64,000 nucleotides of DNA from an uncultured Prevotella sp. (GCA_945873145.1 CAMCBZ010000002.1:94310-158309), one strand, 5' to 3'; counted from the stretch's first letter, positions 38,029 to 47,699 are shown. The notes: a model not told the origin generated them from the sequence alone. Numbers and translations: made by a program.

Positions 38029-38036
38029 CAAAACTA
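38029..38036 (-). promoter_or_regulatory. -7 box directly before the membrane protein gene
   Basis: On the minus strand TAGTTTTG fits TAnnTTTG, and only five bases separate it from the ATG at 38023, so the transcript may be leaderless. The -33 element is weak. Confidence 0.4.
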
Positions 38037-38095
38037 AAGATTCTCACCACCCTAAACGTGTATGAGAAACATGCCTACAAGGCATGTGGTCCTAT

Positions 38096-38125
38096 AAAAA
38101 CAAAAGCCTCTCTTCCCCAAGAGGC
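38096..38125 (-). terminator. Terminator of purD
   Basis: On the minus strand GCCTCTTGGGGAAGAGAGGC folds into a hairpin and is followed by TTTTGTTTTT, 44 bp after the purD stop. Confidence 0.75.
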
Positions 38126-38168
38126 AAGCGCATAGAGCGCTTCTACCCTTGAGGAGGAGAGATGCGGG

Positions 38169-39437
38169 CTAAAGATCCTGCCCGATATCGCTACGGAAAT
38201 ACTTTCCTTCAAACTGTATCTTCTGTGCTTCCTGGAAGCTCTTCTTCAATGCTTCCTCTTTGTTGCGGCCATAAGACGACACAGCAATGACACGTCCGCC
38301 GTTGGTGACAACCTGATCGTCCTTCATTGCCGTACCGGAATGGAAGACGATGCTGTCCTTGACCTTGTCGATACCGGTGATCGGATAGCCTTTCTTGTAA
38401 GCCTGAGGATAACCGCCACTGACGAGCATCACGCAAACGGCAGCGCGGGGATCCACTTCTACCGGATGCTTGTCGAGGTCACCATTGGCTACACCCTCAA
38501 AGAGATCTACGATGTCGCTCTTCAGTCGCAGCATCACAGTCTCGGTTTCCGGGTCACCCATACGGCAGTTGTACTCGATCACCATTGGCTCGCCCTTGAC
38601 GTTGATGAGTCCGAAGAAGATAAAGCCCTTGTAGTCGATGCCCTCTTCTGCCAAGCCTTCAACCGTAGGACGGATGATGCGGTCCTCGACTTTCTGCATC
38701 CATTCCTTGTCAGCAAACGGCACCGGTGATACGCTGCCCATGCCGCCGGTGTTCAGTCCCGTGTCGTGCTCACCGATACGCTTGTAGTCTTTGGCCTCGG
38801 GAAGTATCTGATAGTGTTTGCCATCTGTCAATACGAAGACAGAGCACTCGATGCCGCTGAGGAACTCCTCAATGACGACCTTAGCGGAAGCGTTGCCAAA
38901 CATGCCGCCAAGCATCTCACGGAACTCCTTCTTGGCCTCGTCGAGCGTGGGCACGATCAGCACGCCTTTACCGGCTGCCAAGCCGTCGGCTTTGAGCACG
39001 TACGGCGGCTGGAGGGTCTCCAGGAAGCGGATGCCTTCCTCCACAGTGGTGCCGTCGAATGTCTCGTAAGCAGCGGTGGGGATGTTGTGGCGCTTCATGA
39101 AACCTTTGGCGAAGTCCTTGCTGCCCTCGAGCACAGCACCCTGCTTGCTTGGACCAATCACAGGGATGGAAGCCGTGCGGCTGTCGCTCTTAAAAGCGTC
39201 ATAGACACCGCGCACCAAAGGATCCTCAGGGCCTACCACAACCATGTCGATGGCTTTGTCCACGGCAAAGTCTTTCAAGGCATCGAAATCGTTGACACCG
39301 ATCGCTACATTCTCTCCTACATTGCTTGTTCCGGCGTTTCCCGGAGCAATGAAGAGCTTTGTACATTTAGGGCTTTGGGCAATTTTCCATGCCAGGGCGT
39401 GCTCGCGGCCGCCACTTCCTAACAATAGTATTTTCAT
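38169..39437 (-). CDS. purD: Phosphoribosylamine-glycine ligase (GAR synthetase)
   Basis: This 422-residue cytoplasmic ATP-grasp enzyme joins glycine to 5-phosphoribosylamine in the second step of purine synthesis. The N-terminal domain starts [20 protein letters not shown]. The ATP-grasp domain has [15 protein letters not shown] and [21 protein letters not shown]. Motifs further on are [23 protein letters not shown] and a C-terminal domain with [20 protein letters not shown]. Length and motifs are standard. It has its own terminator. The 114-bp gap to the upstream peptidase gene shows no clear minus-strand promoter, so it may be read from that unit. Confidence 0.97.
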   Translation of the reverse strand: MKILLLGSGGREHALAWKIAQSPKCTKLFIAPGNAGTSNVGENVAIGVNDFDALKDFAVDKAIDMVVVGPEDPLVRGVYDAFKSDSRTASIPVIGPSKQGAVLEGSKDFAKGFMKRHNIPTAAYETFDGTTVEEGIRFLETLQPPYVLKADGLAAGKGVLIVPTLDEAKKEFREMLGGMFGNASAKVVIEEFLSGIECSVFVLTDGKHYQILPEAKDYKRIGEHDTGLNTGGMGSVSPVPFADKEWMQKVEDRIIRPTVEGLAEEGIDYKGFIFFGLINVKGEPMVIEYNCRMGDPETETVMLRLKSDIVDLFEGVANGDLDKHPVEVDPRAAVCVMLVSGGYPQAYKKGYPITGIDKVKDSIVFHSGTAMKDDQVVTNGGRVIAVSSYGRNKEEALKKSFQEAQKIQFEGKYFRSDIGQDL

Positions 39438-39479
39438 GAGATGATGAGTTGTAGAGTTATCTTTGATTACTTTTTTGCG

Positions 39480-39500
39480 TTATAAATATAATAAGGTGTA
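39480..39500 (+). other. Recurrent TATATAATAAGGTGT motif, copy 3
   Basis: TATAAATATAATAAGGTGTA lies upstream of purD, again on the plus strand although the genes on both sides are on the minus strand. Confidence 0.55.
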
Positions 39501-39551
39501 TGCCGGAATGGGAGACTGTGGGTAGTCGGCGGTAGTTGGCAAGCTCCACCT

Positions 39552-40889
39552 TTATTTTTTGTCCGTGCTCTCGTCGAGCCATTGCCGGATGATGTCCACG
39601 ATCTCGTTGCGCTCAATCTCGGGGAAAGAGGCGATGCGGGTGGCGTGACTGCCGCGTGGCAAGACAAAGACGTGGATATTGCGCTTGCTCTGCAAGAAGT
39701 CGAGTTTAGCCACGCCAGAGCTGCCCCAAGGGTCGAGACCGCCATAGATGAAGATCATCTTCGGGTCGTGGTGACGTAGAAACGCCATCGTCTTGTGGTA
39801 GAGTGTGGGGTCAAAGGGCTCGTTGTGGAGGCTGTCCGGCAGCATGATGCGGCGAAGATAGTCCTTCGTGGTCTTGACAGAGAGCCATTTGCGCAGCGGC
39901 TTCACGTCGTAACCGTAATAACCCAACTGCTTTGCCGCCTGCACATTGAAGGACAAGTCACTCGACTGGATGGAGAAGTAGCCAGGATTGCTGATGCGTA
40001 TCAGATGGTTGAAAAGCTCATCGTCGCTGGCCGTCGACGCCGGGATGCTGCTCACCGGTGTGCCCCATTGCCACAGGGCAAAAGCGTACTCAAGGACGCA
40101 GAGGTCATAGATCTCGTTGAGCGGAGCGCGGAAGGTGAGTCCGTTTTTCGTGACATAGTCCTTGAAGAGCGGCATCAGCGCATTGCGGCGCTGTAGCACT
40201 GTCTGTTGAAACTCTAATACCCGTTGCCGCTCTTTTGGCGTTCCTACCTGGTCGCGCAGGAAAGGCTCGTGGCGTCCGTCCTCCACGCTGCGGTTGAGCG
40301 GAGCCACATAAGGTACCGAGATGTCCACATCATTGGGATAGAACACACGGTAGAACAGACATGTCTGTCCGCCTTTGCTGATGCCCGTAGCCATCCACTT
40401 GCCCTGATAGAGGCGGTGGAAAGTGGTGTTGACATGGTGCAGGTCGGCCAAGGAGTTCTCCACGGTGAGATAGCGCCAGTTGCAGGGCTGTGGCGTGGAA
40501 GCGGCAAAATAGCGATATTCCACAAAGATGAGGTTGGCATCAAAGAGCTTGGACAGCTCCTCGGCATAGCCTTCCTTGAGCGCATAGTTGCAGCTGTAGC
40601 CCTCCGTGACCAGCACGGTAGGCCGGTCGAAGCCCACATGACAGACAATAACCCGTTGCTGAAATGCCCCCACCGTGGTGTCGTTGGGGTCGATCCATTG
40701 GCGGATGTTCATCAGATATTTATGGTCATACTTGCTGCTCTTGAGCTCCTCAACCTTTGAGATGCCGGGCAATGCCATGAGCTGTGCCTTGATGTCCTCC
40801 CCCCACATCTGCAAGGGGAGTAGCAAGGCGATCAGCAGAGGCAGTAGCCTCGCGGCGGTGAAACGATATGAAGCCTTCTGCCTTTTCAT
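39552..40889 (-). CDS. Peptidase S37 (PS-10) family serine aminopeptidase
   Basis: A 445-residue exported alpha/beta-hydrolase with signal peptide near residues 10-30. The sequence matches the S37 tripeptidyl-aminopeptidase type: VLVTEGYSCNY, ANLIFVEYRYFAASTP, the nucleophile elbow GISKGGQT with Ser171, the acid region IYGGLDPWG, and the His in PRGSHATRIASFP. It probably trims peptides in the periplasm. Its start overlaps the end of the upstream S9 peptidase gene by 4 bp (ATGA), so the two peptidases are translationally coupled and likely act together on imported peptides. Confidence 0.88.
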   Translation of the reverse strand: MKRQKASYRFTAARLLPLLIALLLPLQMWGEDIKAQLMALPGISKVEELKSSKYDHKYLMNIRQWIDPNDTTVGAFQQRVIVCHVGFDRPTVLVTEGYSCNYALKEGYAEELSKLFDANLIFVEYRYFAASTPQPCNWRYLTVENSLADLHHVNTTFHRLYQGKWMATGISKGGQTCLFYRVFYPNDVDISVPYVAPLNRSVEDGRHEPFLRDQVGTPKERQRVLEFQQTVLQRRNALMPLFKDYVTKNGLTFRAPLNEIYDLCVLEYAFALWQWGTPVSSIPASTASDDELFNHLIRISNPGYFSIQSSDLSFNVQAAKQLGYYGYDVKPLRKWLSVKTTKDYLRRIMLPDSLHNEPFDPTLYHKTMAFLRHHDPKMIFIYGGLDPWGSSGVAKLDFLQSKRNIHVFVLPRGSHATRIASFPEIERNEIVDIIRQWLDESTDKK

Positions 40890-43084
40890 TTCAGATAGTC
40901 ATCGAAATATTGCGAGATGCGCTCATGGAGATGCGTGGACTGATGTCCCCGCATGTTGTGCGGCTCACCAGGATAGACAAAGAAGTCGGGCTGCGTGCCG
41001 TCCTGAATGCACTGTTTGATGAAGGTCAGAGCATGTTGTGGCACCACCACGGGATCGTTGAGACCAATGATGATCTGCAACTTACCCTTGAGGTTCTTGG
41101 CCTTGGGCAGCAGACTCGAATGGGCATAGCCGTCGGGATTGGTCTGCGGCGTGTCCATATAGCGCTCGCCATACATCACCTCGTACCATTTCCAGTCGAT
41201 GACAGGGCCACCGGCGACGCCCACCTTGAAGACCTCGGGATGCGTGGTCATCATGTTGATGGTCATAAAGCCACCGAAGCTCCAGCCGTGCACACCGAGT
41301 CGCGTGCTGTCGACATAGCTCAGACTCTTGAGATACTTCACGCCCTCCATCTGGTCTTCCACCTCATGGTCGCCGAGATGACGGAAGGTGACTTGCTCAA
41401 AATCCTTGCCCCGGTTTTCACTGCCCCTGTTGTCGAGGATGAAGAGCAGATAGCCTTTCTGTGCCATGTAGGTTTCCCAGCCACGGCTGCAATAGTGCCA
41501 GCGTGCATCGACATTGTGGGCGTGTGGACCACCGTAGACGTAGACGATGGTCGGATATTTCTTGCTCTTGTCAAATCCCACGGGCATCACCATGCGATAA
41601 TAGAGGTCGGTCTTGCCGTCGGCAGCCTTGATCGTACCGCAACGGTACTCGGGCACTGCGTAGCCCTTCCATGGGTCGGGGGCCGTGAACCAGCGCACAG
41701 TCTTCTTCGTGGCCACGTCGACGAGGTCGATGTTTCGCGGTACGTTTGGCTCCTGATAGTTGTCTACGATCATCTGACCGTTTTCGCTGAGCGAGGCGTT
41801 GTGCCATCCCTTGCCGTTGTCGAGCAACTTACGCTTGCCGTCCTTCACGCTGACCATCCACGTGTTGCGCTGGATAGGGCTGCATTCATTGGACGCATAG
41901 ACGATGGATTTGAGTTTGGTGTTGAAGCCAAGCATATCCATCACTACCCAATGACCTTTAGTGAGCTGGCCGAGTTGCTTGCCCTCCTTATTAAATAGGT
42001 AAAGATGGTTGTAGCCGTCTTTCTGGCTCTGCATGACAAACTTGTTGCTGTCCCAAGGCAGGAAGACGATCGGATGGAGTGGCTCCACATATTTGTCGTC
42101 GGTCTCGCGGTAGAGTTCCGCCTTCTTCTCGCCCGTGGCTGCGTCATAGCTCACGAGACGGCAGTCGTTCTGGTCGCGGTTGAGTTCAAAGAGATAGATG
42201 GTCTTGCCATCGGGACTCCAAGCCGGATTGGTGAAATAGCGGTCTGTGGGATCCCCGCCCTTAAGATAGACACATGTTCCTTTCTTTAAATCGTATACAC
42301 CGAGCGTCACCTTGTGCATTTTCTGACCCGCCATCGGATATTTCTCCGGTGCCGGTGTGGCGATGACACCCGGCTTGCCCTTTTCTAAGCTCTCGCTGGC
42401 ATCAGGGATCGTGACCAATGGAAAGTCGGTGACCATGCTTTGATCCATGCGTGTAAAGAGCAACTTTGTGCCGTCGGGACTCCAGAATGTGCCCTTGCTC
42501 CAACCGAACTCGTCGCGGTGGACGCTCTGTCCGTAGACAATGTTGCGTGAGCCGTCGTTGGTGAGTTTCAGTGTCTTACCCTTACCGTCGAGCACGCAGA
42601 GCTGATGCCCACTGACGTAGGCTGTGCACTCTGTCGTGGGACAATAGTCGCTGGAGACCACCGGCCCCTCGATCTCGCGCGTCCAGATCAGCCGTCCGGC
42701 TTTGAAGTCGTAGAGAGCTCGACCCTTGCCGTAATCGATCAGAGCCAAACTCTTGTCGGCATAGGGAAAAGAGACATAGTAGAGGGAATGAATTTTCTCG
42801 CCTTCCTTACCACCTGCCTTCTTGATATCGTTGAGCGTGAAGAGCGTCTTCTCCTTACCCGTCTGTGTGTCGATGAGGGCACACTCTTCCGCGTCGAGCC
42901 TGACGGGGGTATCGCCCCACCATGCTGTCCAGCGGTTCTTGGCGGTCATCTGGTGATAGTTCTTTCCGCCAAAGTTCAGATCCTCAAGCGTGAACTGCTT
43001 GAGGTCTGCCGTCTTCTGTTGTGCTCCTGCTGTGAATGTGGTCATGGCCAAGAGAACACCTAAGGTAATGTGTTTAATCTTCAT
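40886..43084 (-). CDS. Prolyl-specific S9 (dipeptidyl peptidase IV-like) peptidase
   Basis: A 732-residue exported peptidase with signal peptide (MKIKHITLGVLLAMTTFTAGAQ). The N-terminal eight-bladed propeller (DPPIV_N) covers about 80-480 and has blade motifs such as WSPDGTKLLF and WSPDGKTIYLFELN. The alpha/beta-hydrolase domain follows, with VYVYGGPHAHNV, GVHGWSFGGFM (nucleophile Ser602), ILIIGLNDPVV-like LQIIIGLNDPVVVPQHA and the catalytic His in YPGEPHNMRG. It releases dipeptides from peptide N-termini. The start at 43084 is fixed by the signal peptide; the frame stays open to 43369 only because it overlaps the repetitive tail of the methyltransferase gene. It overlaps that gene by 11 bp. 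Confidence 0.9.
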   Translation of the reverse strand: MKIKHITLGVLLAMTTFTAGAQQKTADLKQFTLEDLNFGGKNYHQMTAKNRWTAWWGDTPVRLDAEECALIDTQTGKEKTLFTLNDIKKAGGKEGEKIHSLYYVSFPYADKSLALIDYGKGRALYDFKAGRLIWTREIEGPVVSSDYCPTTECTAYVSGHQLCVLDGKGKTLKLTNDGSRNIVYGQSVHRDEFGWSKGTFWSPDGTKLLFTRMDQSMVTDFPLVTIPDASESLEKGKPGVIATPAPEKYPMAGQKMHKVTLGVYDLKKGTCVYLKGGDPTDRYFTNPAWSPDGKTIYLFELNRDQNDCRLVSYDAATGEKKAELYRETDDKYVEPLHPIVFLPWDSNKFVMQSQKDGYNHLYLFNKEGKQLGQLTKGHWVVMDMLGFNTKLKSIVYASNECSPIQRNTWMVSVKDGKRKLLDNGKGWHNASLSENGQMIVDNYQEPNVPRNIDLVDVATKKTVRWFTAPDPWKGYAVPEYRCGTIKAADGKTDLYYRMVMPVGFDKSKKYPTIVYVYGGPHAHNVDARWHYCSRGWETYMAQKGYLLFILDNRGSENRGKDFEQVTFRHLGDHEVEDQMEGVKYLKSLSYVDSTRLGVHGWSFGGFMTINMMTTHPEVFKVGVAGGPVIDWKWYEVMYGERYMDTPQTNPDGYAHSSLLPKAKNLKGKLQIIIGLNDPVVVPQHALTFIKQCIQDGTQPDFFVYPGEPHNMRGHQSTHLHERISQYFDDYLK

Positions 43085-44600
43085 CTTCAAAACGTCTGTT
43101 TTTTCCGAACTTGTCACTGCCGCGGCGGTTGCCACGGTCGCTGTGTCCACGGAAGTCATCCCCGCGTCGGCGATTCTTGAAATCATCGCCACGGCGACGC
43201 CCCTTAAAGTCGCCATCGTCACGGCGGCCCTTGAAGTCGTCACCGCCACGCCTGCGACCCTTGAAGTCTTCATCGTCGAAGCGGCGCTGTGAGCGGCTGC
43301 CGGGAGCGGGGAAGGAGTGGAACTTAAACGAGCGAATGTCGCCCTCCTCGTTGGACTCCTCTTCCTCAAGGCGCTGTTTAAACTCGCGGTTCTTCTTGAA
43401 ACGGTGCTTCTGTGCCATCTCGCGCTTCTCCTCGTCGGTCTTGACGATGCCGCCTTCTGATCGGAAGTCCTTCATCTTACCGTCGAAGAGTACGTATTTG
43501 CGGAACTCACATTCCAGGCTTCCATTATAAAGAGGTATCTTTAAGCTCGGCTTCAGACCGATCTGCTCGAAGCACTCCTCGCGGTAGCTGAGAATCCAGG
43601 CCTCGTTGCCACCAAAGGCATTCTTCAGTCTCTCGCCGATCATGCGGTAAGTGCCTAAGAGGTTGGGCGTGGAGATGCGCTCGCCATAAGGCGGGTTGGT
43701 GACGATGATGCTCTTCTGCTCGGGCTTCTTAAAGTTCTTGAAGTCCTGCTGCTCCACGGTGATCTCTTTCGACAGTCCGGCTGCCTTGACGTTCAGGCGT
43801 GCCGTGTTGACAGCCTTCATGTCGATGTCGTAGCCATAGATATGATATGGGAACTCGCGCTCCTGCGAGTCGTCGTTATAGATCTCGTCGAAGAGGTTCT
43901 GGTCGAAGTCGGGCCATTTCTCAAAGGCGAACTCCTTGCGGAAGACGCCCGGGGAGATGTTGCGGGCGATGAGGGCAGCCTCGATGAGGATAGTACCGGA
44001 ACCACACATCGGGTCGATGAAGTCGCAGTCGCCCTTCCATCCCGTCATCAGAATCATACCGGCAGCCAGCACTTCATTAAGAGGCGCCTCTACGCTCTCC
44101 TGGCGGTAGCCTCTGCGGTGAAGGCTCTCGCCGCTGGAGTCGAGAGCGATGGTGGCATCGTCGTTGGCAATGTGTATGTGGAGACGGATATCAGGATTGG
44201 CCACAGAGATGTTGGGACGCTTGCCGGTCTTCTCGCGAAACTGGTCCACGATGGCATCCTTGACCTTATAGGTGACGAAGCGTGAGTTGCGGAAGTCATC
44301 GGAGTACACGACGGTGTCTACCGAGAATGTATTTCCTTCAAGGATATATTTGCTCCAGTCGATCTTCTGTACCTCGGCATAGACGTCCTCGGCGGAGCGG
44401 GCTTTGAAGTGTTTAATAGGTTTCAGGATGCGGATGGCAGTGTGCAGTTGGAAGTTGGCGCGGTACATCATTTCCTTGTCACCGGTGAATGATACCATAC
44501 GGCGGCCGATTTGCACGTTGTTAGCACCCAGTTGGGTCAGCTCCTGTGCCAGGACGGGCTCCAAGCCCATGAATGTCTTGGCGATGAGTTCGAATTCCAT
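43074..44600 (-). CDS. THUMP-domain class I RNA methyltransferase (RlmL N-terminal-like) with RG-rich tail
   Basis: A 508-residue cytoplasmic SAM-dependent methyltransferase. The N-terminal ferredoxin-like/THUMP region (MEFELIAKTFMGLEPVLAQEL, about 1-160) is followed by a UPF0020 methylase domain with FIDPMCGSGTILIEAAL (SAM-binding) and IIVTNPPYGERI (catalytic NPPY). It probably makes m2G in 23S rRNA, as the N-terminal half of RlmL does. The last 70 or so residues form a low-complexity tail of repeated DDFKGRRRG-like units, suited to RNA binding. The tail's codon repetition leaves other frames open. Confidence 0.9.
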   Translation of the reverse strand: MEFELIAKTFMGLEPVLAQELTQLGANNVQIGRRMVSFTGDKEMMYRANFQLHTAIRILKPIKHFKARSAEDVYAEVQKIDWSKYILEGNTFSVDTVVYSDDFRNSRFVTYKVKDAIVDQFREKTGKRPNISVANPDIRLHIHIANDDATIALDSSGESLHRRGYRQESVEAPLNEVLAAGMILMTGWKGDCDFIDPMCGSGTILIEAALIARNISPGVFRKEFAFEKWPDFDQNLFDEIYNDDSQEREFPYHIYGYDIDMKAVNTARLNVKAAGLSKEITVEQQDFKNFKKPEQKSIIVTNPPYGERISTPNLLGTYRMIGERLKNAFGGNEAWILSYREECFEQIGLKPSLKIPLYNGSLECEFRKYVLFDGKMKDFRSEGGIVKTDEEKREMAQKHRFKKNREFKQRLEEEESNEEGDIRSFKFHSFPAPGSRSQRRFDDEDFKGRRRGGDDFKGRRDDGDFKGRRRGDDFKNRRRGDDFRGHSDRGNRRGSDKFGKNRRFEDED

Positions 44601-44639
44601 TTTAGCTAAAAATAAATATAAATGTTATATGAATGTCGT

Positions 44640-45578
44640 TTATTTGTTCTTGTTGTAGATCTTGGTTTGTGGTGCCATGTCGTCCATGACCCACGTGTTG
44701 GCACCCACGACACAACCTTTGCCGATGGTCACGCGGCCCAGCACGGTGGCGTTGGCATAGATGACCACGTCGTCCTCGATGATTGGATGGCGAGGGATGC
44801 CCTTGATAGGATTGCCGTGCTCATCGAGCGGAAAACTCTTGGCACCGAGTGTCACGCCCTGATAGAGCTTGACGTTCTTGCCGATGATACAGGTCTCGCC
44901 AATGACGACACCCGTACCGTGGTCGATGGTGAACGAGGAACCGATCGTTGCTCCGGGGTGTATGTCCATGCCGGTCTCGGAGTGGGCAATCTCTGTCATC
45001 ATGCGAGGAATCAAGGGCACGCCCATCGTAAACAATTCGTGAGCGACACGAAAGATGGTCAGCGTCTTGATGACAGGATAGCAGGCCAGGATCTCAGCCA
45101 TGCTCGTTGCCGCGGGATCACCGTTGTAGGCGGCCACCACGTCGGTGGCGAGGATGCGGCGCACGGCGGGCAGACGGCTGATGAGTTCCGTTGCCATCTC
45201 CTGGGACTCCTGCTTCAGCGCTTTCAAGTCTTTGAGGATGCAGTCACCTGTAGAAGGGTGCGCCACCGCATTCTCCTCGGCATTCTCGTCGCTGTCGGCG
45301 AAGCACATTCCGGCCAGTATCTGCTCGGAGAGCAGCTTTTGCAGCCGCTCCACGTTGACGCCGATCTGATATTTGATGGTCTTGACGTTGACTTGTGACT
45401 TTCCAAAATAGCCGGGAAAGAGGATGGCGCGCGCCAATTGGATGATCTCTTCAAGCGCCGTGCTTGAAGGTAATGGATAACCATCCCTATGCTGATGAAA
45501 CAGTCCCTTGAGCGAGCTCGGCTCAGAGAGCTCCTCCACTGTTTCCGTCAACTTGTGAGCCATATCTTGAGTACTCAT
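44640..45578 (-). CDS. Serine O-acetyltransferase
   Basis: This 312-residue enzyme makes O-acetylserine from serine and acetyl-CoA for cysteine synthesis. The N-terminal helical domain (about 1-180) is typical of serine acetyltransferases. The left-handed beta-helix has hexapeptide repeats and the signature DIHPGATIGSSFTIDHGTG with VVIGETCIIGKNVKLYQGVTLG. It heads a minus-strand run with the methyltransferase 39 bp downstream, and a -7 box lies 24 bp upstream. The name cysE or epsC would fit. Confidence 0.93.
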   Translation of the reverse strand: MSTQDMAHKLTETVEELSEPSSLKGLFHQHRDGYPLPSSTALEEIIQLARAILFPGYFGKSQVNVKTIKYQIGVNVERLQKLLSEQILAGMCFADSDENAEENAVAHPSTGDCILKDLKALKQESQEMATELISRLPAVRRILATDVVAAYNGDPAATSMAEILACYPVIKTLTIFRVAHELFTMGVPLIPRMMTEIAHSETGMDIHPGATIGSSFTIDHGTGVVIGETCIIGKNVKLYQGVTLGAKSFPLDEHGNPIKGIPRHPIIEDDVVIYANATVLGRVTIGKGCVVGANTWVMDDMAPQTKIYNKNK

Positions 45579-45601
45579 CTCTCTGTTGTGTAATCTTAGC
45601 G

Positions 45602-45609
45602 CAAAGATA
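45602..45609 (-). promoter_or_regulatory. -7 box of the serine acetyltransferase gene
   Basis: On the minus strand TATCTTTG followed by CGC matches TAnnTTTG. No clear TTG is found 20 bp upstream. Confidence 0.6.
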
Positions 45610-45940
45610 CTAAATTATCAGCGAATGAGAAAACAATCGGCGATTTTTTTCAAATGGAAGCAAAATGTTGGTTAATAAACAGACTGTTGTCCAGTTAAAT
45701 GAATTGGATGACCAACTTTAAAGCTCGCTGGTTTATGGGAGAACATCAAATAAGTATCGTATGTAATCTATCTATTCGTTTATATTCTTAATGTCATCTC
45801 ACTCAGTTGGCACGTTTAATGAAAACTCATTTTGGTTAAAGACAAAAAAAACGACAAAAACTCATCGTGAAACATTCACCTTCCAGAGAGAAAATTATCG
45901 TGAAACATCTCTGATAGTCACGGAAAACAAAGATGGTATC

Positions 45941-46072
45941 GTCATCTTCCGTTTCTGATGCTCTCATCTTCCGTTTCTGATGTCGTCATCTTCCGTTTCT
46001 GATGCGATCATCTCGGCCTTTTCATAGCATCAAAAAGCCTTTCTGACAACATCATCAAGGCCTAATTTCTCC
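45941..46072. repeat. 22-bp tandem array, three near-identical and three diverged units
   Basis: Units at 45941, 45963 and 45985 share TCATCTTCCGTTTCTGATG. Diverged 22-bp units follow at 46007, 46029 and 46051, each beginning ATCA. The consensus GTCATCT-CC-TTTCTGA is the same as the array at 9735 on the opposite strand (16 of 22 positions). The remainder of the gap 45610-46167 shows ATCGTGAAACAT twice (45864, 45897) and no gene. Confidence 0.75.
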
Positions 46073-46167
46073 ATCAAAAAGTTACTTGCTTGATAATGTA
46101 TTGATTTCCAATATGTTACAAAAATCCCTCAGAAATCGCAAAAATCGGAGCAAGGATGGTCTTGAAC

Positions 46168-46198
46168 GAAAAAAACGCCGCTACATGCGGCGTTTTTT
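46168..46198 (-). terminator. Terminator of gdhA
   Basis: The stem AACGCCGC/GCGGCGTT with a 5-nt loop is flanked by A and T tracts on both sides. It lies just past the glutamate dehydrogenase stop and can work on either strand. Confidence 0.85.
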
Positions 46199-46228
46199 AT
46201 CAGTTTTCTTAACATATAGGCGTATGGC

Positions 46229-47566
46229 TTAGACGATGCCCTGAGCCATCATGGCCTTGGCGACTTTCAAGAAACCGGCTACGTTGGCACCCTTGACATA
46301 GTTGACATAGCCGTCGGCCTCGGTACCATACTTCACACACTCGGCGTGGATGGAGTTCATGATGCTGTGGAGTTTTTCGTCGACTTCCTCGCGGCTCCAC
46401 TTCAGTCGCTCGGAGTTCTGCGTCATCTCCAAACCAGAGACTGCCACACCACCGGCGTTGCTGGCCTTGCCCGGGCAGTAGAGGATCTTGTTGTCCTGGA
46501 AGACTTTCACGGCCTCAGGCGTTGAAGGCATGTTGGCACCTTCGCTCACGGCAATGACTCCGTTGGCGACAAGCGTCTTGGCAGCCTCGCCGTCGATCTC
46601 GTTCTGCGTAGCGCACGGCGTGGCGATGTCGGCTTTCTCGCCCCATGGCTTGGCACCGGGCACGTATTTGGCTGTCGGATACTCTTCGACATACTCCTTG
46701 ATACGTCCGCGCTCAATGTTTTTCAGTTCCATGATGTAGGCCAGCTTCTTCTCGTCGATGCCTTCGGGATCATAGATATAACCGTCGGAATCGGAGCAAG
46801 TCATCGGCGTGGCGCCGAGCTGCAGAAGCTTCTCCATGGTGTACTGTGCCACGTTTCCGGCACCAGAGACAAGCACCTTCTTGCCTTTGAGATCAATGCC
46901 CTTGGTGGCGAGCATGTTCTGCAGGAAGTAGACGTTGCCGTAGCCGGTAGCTTCAGGACGGATCAGCGAACCGCCAAACTCCTGGCCTTTACCCGTGAGG
47001 ATGCCGACAAACTGATGGGTGAGCGCCTTGTACTGGCCGAACATATAGCCGACCTCGCGTCCGCCGACGCCGATGTCACCGGCAGGAACGTCGCAGTCGG
47101 GACCGATATAGTTCCACAGCTCACGCATGAAAGCCTGGCAGAAGCGCATCACCTCAGCGTTGGACTTACCACGGGGCGAGAAGTCAGAACCACCCTTGGC
47201 GCCACCCATCGGCAGTGTGGTGAGCGAGTTCTTGAAGGTCTGCTCAAAGGCGAGGAACTTCAGAATGCTGACATTCACAGACGCATGGAAACGCAAGCCG
47301 CCTTTGTAAGGGCCAATGGCGTTGTTGTGCTGGATGCGATAGCCCATGTTGGTCTGCACGTTGCCCTTGTCATCAATCCAGTTGACGCGGAACTGAATGA
47401 TGCGATCGGGGATGCACAACCGCTCAATGAGATTGGCGCGGTCGAACTCCGGGTGTTTGTTGTACTCTTCCTCGATCGTTCCGAGCACCTGGCTCACGGC
47501 CTGGATATACTCGGGCTGGTTGGGAAAACGCTGCTCCAAGCGAGCTACTACTTCTGTTGCTTTCAT
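46229..47566 (-). CDS. gdhA: Glutamate dehydrogenase (NADP type family)
   Basis: A 445-residue cytoplasmic hexameric enzyme that interconverts 2-oxoglutarate plus ammonia and glutamate. The dimerisation domain contains GGLRFHASVNVSILKFLAFEQ and the catalytic-lysine region LPMGGAKGGSDFSPRGKSN. The Rossmann domain has VLVSGAGNVAQYTMEKL. The length of about 445 is that of the bacterial short form used for ammonia assimilation. The ATG at 47566 is chosen because the longer frame starts at 47671, inside the promoter. The coenzyme cannot be read with certainty. Confidence 0.95.
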   Translation of the reverse strand: MKATEVVARLEQRFPNQPEYIQAVSQVLGTIEEEYNKHPEFDRANLIERLCIPDRIIQFRVNWIDDKGNVQTNMGYRIQHNNAIGPYKGGLRFHASVNVSILKFLAFEQTFKNSLTTLPMGGAKGGSDFSPRGKSNAEVMRFCQAFMRELWNYIGPDCDVPAGDIGVGGREVGYMFGQYKALTHQFVGILTGKGQEFGGSLIRPEATGYGNVYFLQNMLATKGIDLKGKKVLVSGAGNVAQYTMEKLLQLGATPMTCSDSDGYIYDPEGIDEKKLAYIMELKNIERGRIKEYVEEYPTAKYVPGAKPWGEKADIATPCATQNEIDGEAAKTLVANGVIAVSEGANMPSTPEAVKVFQDNKILYCPGKASNAGGVAVSGLEMTQNSERLKWSREEVDEKLHSIMNSIHAECVKYGTEADGYVNYVKGANVAGFLKVAKAMMAQGIV

Positions 47567-47610
47567 AATCTTGGTTGTTTTCTTTATTGGATGTTTAAGT
47601 TTGCTCTCTT

Positions 47611-47630
47611 TTATATATAATAATGTGTGC
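47611..47630 (+). other. Recurrent TATATAATAAGGTGT motif, copy 4
   Basis: TTATATATAATAATGTGTGC lies in the gdhA leader, one base different from the core, again on the plus strand and opposite to the gene. Confidence 0.5.
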
Positions 47631-47668
47631 GCGCATGTTGCTGCATGCTGCTTTTTCTTAACCGTTTG

Positions 47669-47699
47669 CAAAGGTAAACTTTTTCTATGAGAAATCCAA
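47669..47699 (-). promoter_or_regulatory. Promoter of gdhA
   Basis: On the minus strand TTG, exactly 20 bp, then TACCTTTG and C: both elements and spacing match the Bacteroidota consensus. The start near 47662 gives a 95-nt leader. Confidence 0.75.

Noticed and set aside
39458..39465. TATCTTTG on the plus strand upstream of purD
   Set aside because: It would drive transcription antisense to the S37 peptidase gene, has no TTG at the right spacing and leads to no gene.
43085..43369. N-terminal extension of the S9 peptidase
   Set aside because: It is the repetitive tail of the methyltransferase gene read in another frame. The signal peptide at 43084 marks the real start.
47567..47671. N-terminal extension of glutamate dehydrogenase
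   Set aside because: The promoter -7 box lies at the proposed start, so this region is leader RNA.
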